Source: CAZFMJ01 sp964520045
Lineage (GTDB): Bacteria; Elusimicrobiota; Elusimicrobia; Elusimicrobiales; CAZFMJ01
Length of the DNA stretch: 32,698 nucleotides
Assembly (NCBI GenBank): GCA_964520045.1
Contig: CAZFMJ010000029.1
Coordinates: forward strand, 1-32,698
Direction of reading: 5' to 3'
Shown here piece after piece: positions 13,886 to 20,762 of this stretch. Position numbers and translations under genes: made by a program. How positions within the stretch are numbered: position 1 is the first letter of the stretch; each line of letters opens with the position of its first letter. Below the pieces are notes generated by a model that ran no database searches, was not told the origin of the DNA, and saw only the letters and a program-made list of their open reading frames with translations.

Positions 13886-15628
13886 TCAGGAACCAAGGGT
13901 AACGGCAATTAGTTCATCAACCGTGGTAAGCCCCTGCAGAACTTTTCTCCAGCCGCTGGCGCGCAAATTCCATATGCCTGTTTTTACGGCAGCTTCTTTA
14001 AGCTTTTGCAAATCCTGGGTTTTATAAATTATTTCCCGCATCTCCTCATTGATAAAAAAAACCTCATAAATAGCCTTCCTCCCGAAATATCCGGTTTTAG
14101 CGCATTTCGGACAGCCGCGCGCGTCGTAAAAAACCGCCTGCGAAAAATCCGGACGAACAGGCAGCATAGCTTCCGAAACGCAGGTTTCAATAAGTTTGGG
14201 GTCCGGTTTATACGGCGCCTTGCAGTGGGGACAAAGAATGCGCACAAGACGCTGAGCGGCGACAAGAAGCAGACTGTGGGCAAGAAGAAAAGGCTCTATT
14301 TTCATATCCAGCAGACGGGGAATGGCGCCCATCGCATCATTGGTGTGAAGAGTCGACAGCACAAGATGGCCCGTCATAGCCGCCCGCAGACATGATTCCG
14401 CCGTCTCCTGATCTCTGACTTCTCCGACGAGTATTACATCGGGGTCCTGCCTGAGAAACGACCTAAGACCGCTGGCGAAAGTAAGGCCTATCTGCGGTCT
14501 TATCTGCACCTGGCTTATTCCCGCAAGCTTGATTTCAACGGGGTCCTCAAGAGTCATAAAATTTTTTGACGGCGTTTTTATACTCTGAAGAACGGAATTA
14601 AGGGTCGTTGTTTTTCCCGAGCCTGTAGGACCCGTCAGAAATATAAGGCCGTGCGGACAACTCGCCGCCTTAAGAAAGTCGTCTCTCTGCTTGGGTTCAA
14701 AACCTATCTTGTCGATATTCAGCTCCACTGCTCCCTTATCAAGAAGACGCATGACAAGCTTTTCGCCGAAGACCGTGGGAAGCGTTGAAACGCGCATTTC
14801 GATAGTGCGGTTTTGGTACATTATCTGGAATGAACCGTCCTGAGGCAGACGTCTTTCCGAAATGTCGAGCTTTGAAAGTATTTTAACTCTTGAGATAAGA
14901 GCTCCAACTATTTCCTTGGAAGGCGAAGTGCGCTCATAGAGATCCCCGTCAATTCTGAACCTGAGACATACTCTTTCATCATAATTTTCCAGATGTATAT
15001 CGCTGACCCGTTCGCTTATAGCCTGCTTTATTATGGCGTTCACAAGCCGTATGGACTGCGCTCCTTTTGTCTCTCCCGAAATAACTTTGTCCAGATCCAG
15101 TTTGCCGTCGGCAAGTATCATATCGACGTCATCAAGCTCTTTCTTCGCTTCGTCCGGCTTTTCCATGACGCGGTCGATAAGGTTTGAGCCCTGCTGGTAA
15201 AATTGGTCTATAACCTTTAGAATCTGGGCCTTTGTGGCTATAAAAGGCTGGATTTCCATGTTCGTCATAAGCCGCAAATTGTCAAGCACCAGCACATTCG
15301 CCGGTTCGGACATGGCAACGGCAAGAGAATTGTCTTCGATAAAAAGCGGTATTAAGACATGATCCCTGGCGAATTTTTCAGAAATGATTTTATCAAGCCC
15401 CTGCCCTCTCTCGGGATTGAGGATATGATTTTCTCTGGAGGCATACGGGATGCCCATCTGTTTTGCAAGGGCATTGATGACTATTTCTTCGGTAACGAAC
15501 CCCAGCTTTATGAGGGCTTCGCCGAACAGACACTTGTTAAGCGCCTGAAATTTCAAAGCCTGATTCAGCTTCTCTTCATTTATGAAGCCGGAATGAATAA
15601 GTATTTCCCCAAGTCTTTGTTTAGGCAT
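13886..15628 (-). CDS. Assembly ATPase (GspE/PilB) with N-terminal MshEN domain
   Basis: This 580-residue hexameric ATPase powers pilus/pseudopilus extension. The N-terminal MshEN region has RLGEILIHSGFI (5-16) and FGEALIKLGFV (35-45), the tandem motif known in relatives to bind cyclic di-GMP. The catalytic core has Walker A GPTGSGKT (333-340, K339), the aspartate box EDPVE, Walker B DPDVILVGEVRD (395-406, E403) and the histidine box STLHTND. The zinc-binding C-M insert has C466, C469, C506 and C509. This is an extension ATPase rather than a PilT-type retraction motor. The start ATG abuts a heptad repeat and lacks a Shine-Dalgarno. Confidence 0.96.
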   Translation of the reverse strand: MPKQRLGEILIHSGFINEEKLNQALKFQALNKCLFGEALIKLGFVTEEIVINALAKQMGIPYASRENHILNPERGQGLDKIISEKFARDHVLIPLFIEDNSLAVAMSEPANVLVLDNLRLMTNMEIQPFIATKAQILKVIDQFYQQGSNLIDRVMEKPDEAKKELDDVDMILADGKLDLDKVISGETKGAQSIRLVNAIIKQAISERVSDIHLENYDERVCLRFRIDGDLYERTSPSKEIVGALISRVKILSKLDISERRLPQDGSFQIMYQNRTIEMRVSTLPTVFGEKLVMRLLDKGAVELNIDKIGFEPKQRDDFLKAASCPHGLIFLTGPTGSGKTTTLNSVLQSIKTPSKNFMTLEDPVEIKLAGISQVQIRPQIGLTFASGLRSFLRQDPDVILVGEVRDQETAESCLRAAMTGHLVLSTLHTNDAMGAIPRLLDMKIEPFLLAHSLLLVAAQRLVRILCPHCKAPYKPDPKLIETCVSEAMLPVRPDFSQAVFYDARGCPKCAKTGYFGRKAIYEVFFINEEMREIIYKTQDLQKLKEAAVKTGIWNLRASGWRKVLQGLTTVDELIAVTLGS

Positions 15629-15638
15629 AGCAATATAA

Positions 15639-15808
15639 AACGGTAGATGGTAGACGGCCCATTCTTTCCACTAAAGTTTTGAGAATAGGCCGTCCCAAAC
15701 TCACTGCTTTTAAGGATTATTTGGGACGGTAAAAATAAATCTTTTCTTCGTTTTCCCTTTTCTGCTATTTTTTTACCTTCTACCATTTCCCGTCTCCCGT
15801 TTACCTTC
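15639..15808. repeat. Heptad inverted repeat enclosing a double-hairpin element
   Basis: The purine arm CGGTAGATGGTAGACGG runs directly into the double hairpin. Then comes GGGACGGTAAAAATAAATC, a centre CTTTTCTTCGTTTTC, and the pyrimidine arm ACCTTCTACCATTTCCCGTC. It fills the gap between the secretin and ATPase genes. Confidence 0.85.
15656..15729 (-). repeat. Double-hairpin element, copy 3 (inverted orientation)
   Basis: Hairpin B is GGCCCATTCT (15656-15665) and AGAATAGGCC (15682-15691), with one mismatch that becomes a G-U pair on the minus-strand RNA. Hairpin A is CCGTCCCAAA (15690-15699) and TTTGGGACGG (15720-15729). Confidence 0.9.
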
Positions 15809-15814
15809 TTTATT

Positions 15815-17611
15815 CTAATCCATCAGAATAGTCGGGGTTATAAATATCACCAGATCAGTGTTTATTCTCCGCGTGCTGGTGCTTGTGAAGAGCCAGCCGA
15901 GAATGGGAATATAGCCCAGCAAAGGGACCTTTTTAACCAGCTTCTGCTCATTTGACGAAAGCATGCCTCCCAAAACCACAGTCTGGCCGTTTTTAACCCG
16001 CACCAGCGTAGAAGCTCCGCGGCTGACCGGATCATAGACGCTGCTCCCGGACATTGTAACCCCCGAAGCTGTTATATCGGAATATGAAGGCTGAACAAAA
16101 AGCGTTATATAGCCTTCCTTATTTACCTGAGGAGTCACTTTCAGCATAAGCCCTATGCGCTTTCGCTCAACGCTGTTGGTTGAAGTGCCGGCGCTTCCGC
16201 CGGCGGAAGCCACAACATTCGCCACGCCTACGGCCGCCTCCCGCGAAATCTGTATCTGGGCCATTTTGTTATTAAGGGTAACGATCTTGGGCTTGCCGAG
16301 GTATCTGGCCTCGCTTTTGGAAATAAGCGCCCGCAGTATCGCCTGTAACTGCGCCAGACTGAATATTCCGTAATAAAGACCGTTCTTTCCCATTTGGCCG
16401 GTGGCAAAAATAGGGTCGATTTTACTCCCTCCCGAGCCGCTGTCTCCACCGGTTAAATTTGAACTATTGCCGCTTGTAGCTGTTCCTCCTCCGGTACTGC
16501 CGGTCCCTGTCGCACTCGCGCCCGACGAAGCAGCAGCCTGGGTATTAGTCACGGTGAAATTGGACCCTGAAGGGAAAAAATACTGCCAATTGTCTCCGCT
16601 GAAAAGACCGGGTCTAAGGCCGTAATCGGTCAGCCGCGCGGGACCTACAAAATATGCCAACTCACCCCTTGACCCTCCCCATTCTATCCCCAGCTCATTG
16701 ACCCTGTCGGTATTTATTTCCACAATCTGCGCCTCAATAAGAACCTGCGGAGCTTTCCTGTCAAGTTCCAGAAGTATCTGCTCCACCGCGGGGAAGACTT
16801 CCGGAATATCCGTAACAACAAGGCTGTTCGTGCGCGGCTCCACGGCTATCTTGCCGTGTTTGCTCTGCACGCTTTTTATTACGCCGAGTATGGCTATTCC
16901 GCTATCGGCTTTATCCTTTGATCCCCCTCCCCCGGAAGACTGGGAACCGCCCGTACCGCTTCCCGCGCTGACATCCTGCGCGAGGAAAGAAGAGCTTTCC
17001 TTGTCTCCGTCATCCGACATGGGGGAAAGCGAAACATAGTTGAGCGTATAGATCTTGGTTACAAGATTGGGCCCGGCATACGAACGGGCCGTAACAAGAT
17101 AAGTATTGCTTTTGCCGATCCTCCGGTAAGTCAGCCCCTTTATTTCCAACAGATACTGCAGGGCATCCTTCACGGTCACATCTCTTAAATAGGCTGTTAT
17201 CTTTTTATCCACTACCGATTCGGAGACAATAAAATTTATATTGCCCTTGCCCTGAGTCTGCGCGGAAATTATATCCAAAAACGCCGAAATCGGGGCGCCC
17301 TTTACTTTAAGCACCTGTATTTTTATATTCAGGGGAGATTTGCTTTCAGCTGTTTCGTAAAGAGGAGTCTGGGAACCGATATTCCTGCCCGAGAGCTTGC
17401 CCGGGGGACCCGCTTTGGGAAGCGCAAATTCAGATCTGGCGGAAGCCGAATCTTCTATAGGCCCGCCGGCGTTCTCCCCTGATTCCTTAACATCGTTCTG
17501 AAAATCCTCATTTACCTCGGGGCCGGGATTCTGCGCAAAAACCACGGAGACCGGCGCCTCAATCTGCGCAACGGCAAAAAGCGCTGCAAACGCAAGACGA
17601 TATATTTTCAT
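15815..17611 (-). CDS. Outer-membrane secretin (GspD/PilQ family)
   Basis: The 598-residue protein has a signal peptide (cleavage near VVFAQ, about 27) and a low-complexity acidic stretch. The N0/STN domain follows (about 95-175, ISAFLDIISAQTQGKGNINF, VKDALQYLLEIKGL). Next is an N1-type domain (NSLVVTDIPEVFPAVEQIL), a Gly/Ser/Thr-rich loop and the secretin core with VLIEAQIVEI, VKNGQTVVLGGML and VPLLGYIPILGWLF. Only one N1-type domain is evident, which is closer to pilus secretins than to GspD with its three. It forms the outer-membrane gate for the fibre. The start has a strong GAGGAGG. No AMIN or TonB box is seen. Confidence 0.95.
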   Translation of the reverse strand: MKIYRLAFAALFAVAQIEAPVSVVFAQNPGPEVNEDFQNDVKESGENAGGPIEDSASARSEFALPKAGPPGKLSGRNIGSQTPLYETAESKSPLNIKIQVLKVKGAPISAFLDIISAQTQGKGNINFIVSESVVDKKITAYLRDVTVKDALQYLLEIKGLTYRRIGKSNTYLVTARSYAGPNLVTKIYTLNYVSLSPMSDDGDKESSSFLAQDVSAGSGTGGSQSSGGGGSKDKADSGIAILGVIKSVQSKHGKIAVEPRTNSLVVTDIPEVFPAVEQILLELDRKAPQVLIEAQIVEINTDRVNELGIEWGGSRGELAYFVGPARLTDYGLRPGLFSGDNWQYFFPSGSNFTVTNTQAAASSGASATGTGSTGGGTATSGNSSNLTGGDSGSGGSKIDPIFATGQMGKNGLYYGIFSLAQLQAILRALISKSEARYLGKPKIVTLNNKMAQIQISREAAVGVANVVASAGGSAGTSTNSVERKRIGLMLKVTPQVNKEGYITLFVQPSYSDITASGVTMSGSSVYDPVSRGASTLVRVKNGQTVVLGGMLSSNEQKLVKKVPLLGYIPILGWLFTSTSTRRINTDLVIFITPTILMD

Positions 17612-17640
17612 TACGCCTCCTCTTTCGCTTATCTAAACGT

Positions 17641-17690
17641 GGAAGACAGAATTCAGAAGTCAGAATTCCGAATGAGTTACGATTTCTCAC
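17641..17690. repeat. Short heptad repeat, CAGAAGT type
   Basis: Consecutive 7-mers CAGAATT, CAGAAGT, CAGAATT, CCGAATG are followed by a weak pyrimidine counterpart (TTTCTCACTTCCC). It lies in the 97-bp gap between the PilP-like and secretin genes and resembles the unit at 28328-28385. Confidence 0.65.
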
Positions 17691-17708
17691 TTCCCGCTCC
17701 ATAAACAA

Positions 17709-18176
17709 TCACCTGAGTATTTTAGTATATTTCTTCTCTTTATATTCATAGACGACGGAACTTGCCCCTATCTTTATTATCTTCGCGCCCCGTATTTTTG
17801 TGCCGATGAAACATGCTTCTCCGTTTATTATGGCCTGATATCCTTTTGGAGTTTTTATTATGCCCTGCACCGTTAAAATACGGGCCGGATCGGCTTCTTT
17901 TTTTAAGCGCTTATTTTTTTTCTCCTTGGATTCTATTTCATTTTCATACATCTGCTTCAAAAGCAGGGCTTCGGACGACGAAAGCATGGGATTTCTGTCG
18001 TTCTTGGGAGCATACCGCACAAACGGCTCGGCCGCGGAAGATGAAGAAAATTCCTGCCGGTAATTCTGAGAAACCGCCGTTGAATTATTGACGACAGCCG
18101 TTCCCTCCGCAACGACTGCGGAGAACAGAAAACACTGTAAAATAAGCACTCCCGCGGCTAGAATTATGTTGATCAT
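17709..18176 (-). CDS. PilP/GspC-like periplasmic secretin-linking protein
   Basis: This 155-residue protein has an N-terminal membrane anchor or signal (2-22) and a flexible Ser/Ala-rich and charged linker (about 30-90). A small beta-rich C-terminal domain (about 98-155) has the HR/PilP pattern: LTVQGIIKTPKGYQAIINGEA, then KIRGAKIIKIGASSVVYEYK. In characterised systems this domain docks onto the secretin N0 domain and links it to the inner-membrane PilN/PilO complex. It overlaps the PilO/GspM-like gene by 4 bp (ATGA) and lies just ahead of the secretin gene, the standard order. No lipobox is evident. The assignment rests on position plus domain shape; sequence similarity alone would be weak. 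Confidence 0.75.
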   Translation of the reverse strand: MINIILAAGVLILQCFLFSAVVAEGTAVVNNSTAVSQNYRQEFSSSSAAEPFVRYAPKNDRNPMLSSSEALLLKQMYENEIESKEKKNKRLKKEADPARILTVQGIIKTPKGYQAIINGEACFIGTKIRGAKIIKIGASSVVYEYKEKKYTKILR

Positions 18177-18748
18177 GTTTTTGAAAACATAGTTGAAACC
18201 TTAATGTTAATTTCCGCGTGTCCCAGCTGCTTATCACTTTTTTTTATGCTGCAATCGGAAATCTGAGCGTAAAACGGCGAATTTTCAATGCGGGCTATCC
18301 ACAGCGCCGCCTTTTTATAGGGAAGAACCGCAGTCACCTGAATGCTCATATACACGAAATCATCTGATGTTGTTTCAACCGGCTGGGCCATTGAGTATTG
18401 GATATCTTCGACGCGGGCCGACATTATTATAACATCGGCAAGCCATGTTTCTTTGCTTTTATAAGGCGGGAGTTTCCGCAGCCAAGCGTCAATCTGCCCC
18501 TTGTACATGTCAAATACAGAGGCATACTGAGATTTTGCCTTGAGCGTTTCCAATTTTTTCACAGCTTTTTTTAAACCCGAATCCAGCGGGGAATAAATGC
18601 CCATATAACAAATCAGATAAACGCCAAACACTTCAATGATCGGTATTTTTAAGGGCGCGATTCCTCTATCCAAAATAAGATAGCGTATCGAATTTATTCC
18701 CTTTTTTATTTCCTCAATTATCTTCCGGAGTTGTTCAATAATATTCAT
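18173..18748 (-). CDS. PilO/GspM-like inner-membrane assembly protein
   Basis: This 191-residue bitopic protein has a cytoplasmic N-terminus with basic/helical character, one membrane segment (about 35-53, IPIIEVFGVYLICYMGIY) and a coiled-coil stretch (KKAVKKLETLKAKS). A periplasmic alpha/beta domain ends in a ferredoxin-like pattern (YMSIQVTAVLPYKKAALWIARIENSPF). That is the plan of PilO/GspM, which pairs with PilN/GspL and aligns the secretin with the platform. It starts 5 bp after the stop of the GspL-like gene and overlaps the PilP-like gene by 4 bp, so the three are translationally coupled. Primary sequence is too divergent to decide between PilO and GspM. Confidence 0.75.
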   Translation of the reverse strand: MNIIEQLRKIIEEIKKGINSIRYLILDRGIAPLKIPIIEVFGVYLICYMGIYSPLDSGLKKAVKKLETLKAKSQYASVFDMYKGQIDAWLRKLPPYKSKETWLADVIIMSARVEDIQYSMAQPVETTSDDFVYMSIQVTAVLPYKKAALWIARIENSPFYAQISDCSIKKSDKQLGHAEINIKVSTMFSKT

Positions 18749-18753
18749 GGCAA

Positions 18754-20334
18754 TTATTTCCCCACGCCGATTATCCGGAAAGTATGGTCTTCCTTTTTAG
18801 CAGTCGAAGTCTTGAATTCCATCTCAATATTATTCCCGTAACTTTTAATAAATTCCGTATTTTTTTTAAGGCCGTCCTGAAACTGCCTTACAATATCAAT
18901 AGGATTGCCGGCCCCCGATTCCTCGACAAACCCTTTCATTTCAATTCTCCTGCCCGACATTTTCGAAGCTGATATTTCCGCCACGTCCTTATACGTCAAA
19001 TCGTGGATCCGCATTGATTCAGGTAAAAAATCAGCGACAGCCTCAAGTTTTGGGGTTAAATATTCCCGCCTTACGACAATAGTCGAAAGGGCATCGTTTT
19101 TCTTCCTGGTTTTTTCAACCACCGCTTTTATGCCCTCCGCCTCTTTCCCGTAAAATTCGGCGATATTGCTTACTTTGGTTTTTTCTTTGTTTATCTTCGT
19201 ATTCATAAAAATCAGCCGAATGCCGCTTATAAGCGCAAGGACCAGCATAAGACCTATTATCACGCCGCAAAACATCATAAAATATTTCACGGCTTCTTTC
19301 TGCTCCACCACCGCCTTTGATTTTCCCGAAATATCAAGCAGTATGACGTTTTTAGGAGACTGAAACCGCAAAGAAGCGCCCACCGTGGCATATGTGCCCC
19401 ATTCGGTGTTTTTTATACCTAAAGACTGCCCCGGATCCCACTGCCTGACGGGAAGGGAGGTTTCCTTTTCAATCAGCCCTTTCCATGCGGCGAGATTCTG
19501 CCCGCTTATATTCAGATTCTCATAAACTTTGGAACCCGCCGTGCCCACCTGCTTATGAACAAATTCCAGAGAGCTTTTTAAGTCTATTTTTCTGCGCTCG
19601 GTGCTCTGCATTTCAATCGCTCCGAGATTGACTTCCCTATAAAGAACCGGGAACTGGTCGTAAGGCAAAAGCACATATGCGGTTGAAGCGTCAAAATGCA
19701 TATTCCCGCTCTTGACTTGCAATTCAGGGTTTATGTTTACGAAAAGCCTTTCTACCGAACAGGCCGACATTTCAAGAGAAATGATTTCCAAACCCAGTTT
19801 CTGCAAAACCTCTCCTATCGATTCCGCATTCTTTTTGCTGGTTATCCCGAATAATACTCCCATCCGGTCGCTTTCGTCCGCCGTTCCGATCGGATAAGCC
19901 TGAAAATCATATACGGCATCATCAAGCGAAACCGGTATATATTTCTTTGATTCCAGAAGCACAGACTGCTTAAGAAACCGCCGTTCAATGCGCGGGATGG
20001 TAAAATATCTTATGATCCCGAACTGGGACGAAAGCGAGACAACGACCTTTCTCGTGCTCCAGCTCACCTGCCGCATTGCCTGCTGAAGCAAACCCGACCA
20101 TTTTCCGCTTTCCGCAAAAAACTGGGTATTCATCATCGTGAATTTCGAGGTTGCCTCTTTTTTCTCAGGAACCGCAAGCGGAAGGCGGACAAGATGATCC
20201 ACGATAACCCGGCCGTCGCCATCCAAGTGCGTCTCGCAAAGATACGAGCAATCAAGGCTCAGGTAAAGACCGAGACAGCCTTTCAGCTGTATGTCCGCCA
20301 GTCCTACAATTTGCGCTAAAAATTTTGCGTCCAT
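18754..20334 (-). CDS. GspL-like protein: PilM (actin-like) domain fused to PilN
   Basis: The 526-residue protein opens with a cytoplasmic actin-like fold of the PilM/GspL type (about 1-335). Recognisable parts are GLYLSLDCSYLCE, VVVSLSSQFGIIRYFTIPRI and LLESKKYIPVSLDDAVYDFQ, the last being a classic PilM helix. One membrane helix follows (about 345-370), then a coiled coil and a periplasmic ferredoxin-like domain as in PilN. Most type IVa pilus clusters encode PilM and PilN separately; one chain is the GspL arrangement of type II secretion. ATG 20334 is preferred over GTG 20346 because AGGTGA is correctly spaced upstream and the GTG has no ribosome binding site. It is the first gene of the seven-gene unit. 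Confidence 0.85.
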   Translation of the reverse strand: MDAKFLAQIVGLADIQLKGCLGLYLSLDCSYLCETHLDGDGRVIVDHLVRLPLAVPEKKEATSKFTMMNTQFFAESGKWSGLLQQAMRQVSWSTRKVVVSLSSQFGIIRYFTIPRIERRFLKQSVLLESKKYIPVSLDDAVYDFQAYPIGTADESDRMGVLFGITSKKNAESIGEVLQKLGLEIISLEMSACSVERLFVNINPELQVKSGNMHFDASTAYVLLPYDQFPVLYREVNLGAIEMQSTERRKIDLKSSLEFVHKQVGTAGSKVYENLNISGQNLAAWKGLIEKETSLPVRQWDPGQSLGIKNTEWGTYATVGASLRFQSPKNVILLDISGKSKAVVEQKEAVKYFMMFCGVIIGLMLVLALISGIRLIFMNTKINKEKTKVSNIAEFYGKEAEGIKAVVEKTRKKNDALSTIVVRREYLTPKLEAVADFLPESMRIHDLTYKDVAEISASKMSGRRIEMKGFVEESGAGNPIDIVRQFQDGLKKNTEFIKSYGNNIEMEFKTSTAKKEDHTFRIIGVGK

Positions 20335-20443
20335 AGCTTTCTTCACCTGGAAGAAGGTAGATGGGAGAGGGTAGACGGTAAAATAAATTGCCTCTCGCTG
20401 TAACTACCCAGCCATTAAAACCTTAGAACGCTGATAACGCTGC

Positions 20444-20514
20444 CCCAAACTATCCTTGTGAGAAATGTGTTTGGGACGGTCCCATTCTCAAAACTTTTAA
20501 GGAATGAATGGGAC
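20444..20514 (+). repeat. Double-hairpin element, copy 4 (A-B orientation)
   Basis: Hairpin A is CCCAAAC (20444-20450) and GTTTGGG (20469-20475). Hairpin B is GTCCCATTC (20479-20487) and GAATGGGAC (20506-20514). The B loop is TCAAAACTTTTAAGGAAT. Confidence 0.9.
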
Positions 20515-20564
20515 TGATTTTTTAGTTTGAAAAAACTTTATAATTATCCGCGTTCATCATATAT

Positions 20565-20639
20565 GTCTGCCCAAACCATCCTTGAAGGCAGTGAGTTTGG
20601 ACTGACCCATTCTCAAAGCCTTTGAGGAAGGAATGGGTC
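20565..20639 (+). repeat. Double-hairpin element, copy 5 (A-B orientation)
   Basis: Hairpin A is weaker here (CCAAAC at 20571-20576, GTTTGG at 20595-20600). Hairpin B is exact: GACCCATTC (20604-20612) and GAATGGGTC (20631-20639), with an inner CTCAAA/TTTGAG pair. It lies 50 bp from copy 4 in the same orientation. Confidence 0.88.
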
Positions 20640-20762
20640 TGCGTCATCTGCGTCCCAGTGTTGCTACTGAGTAGTTACCCTTTTCCAATTTTCCGTATCC
20701 CGTTTTTCCTCTTCCGTTTCCCTTTCACCTTCTACCATCTCCCGTCTACCGTTTCCCGTCTT

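Larger units (their letters stand above)
20349..20762. repeat. Gene-free 414-bp region: heptad arms around two double-hairpin elements
   Basis: The left purine arm is GGTAGATGGGAGAGGGTAGACGG and the right pyrimidine arm is ACCATCTCCCGTCTACCG. Inside are GTAACTAC-CAG (20400-20411) and its inverted counterpart CTGAGTAGTTAC (20666-20677), enclosing two double-hairpin copies and short ATCCGCGTTCATC / GCGTCATCTGCGTCC units. No gene, RNA family or promoter is recognised. The left arm ends at the GspL-like start and the right arm at the OmpA-domain protein stop. Confidence 0.8.
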
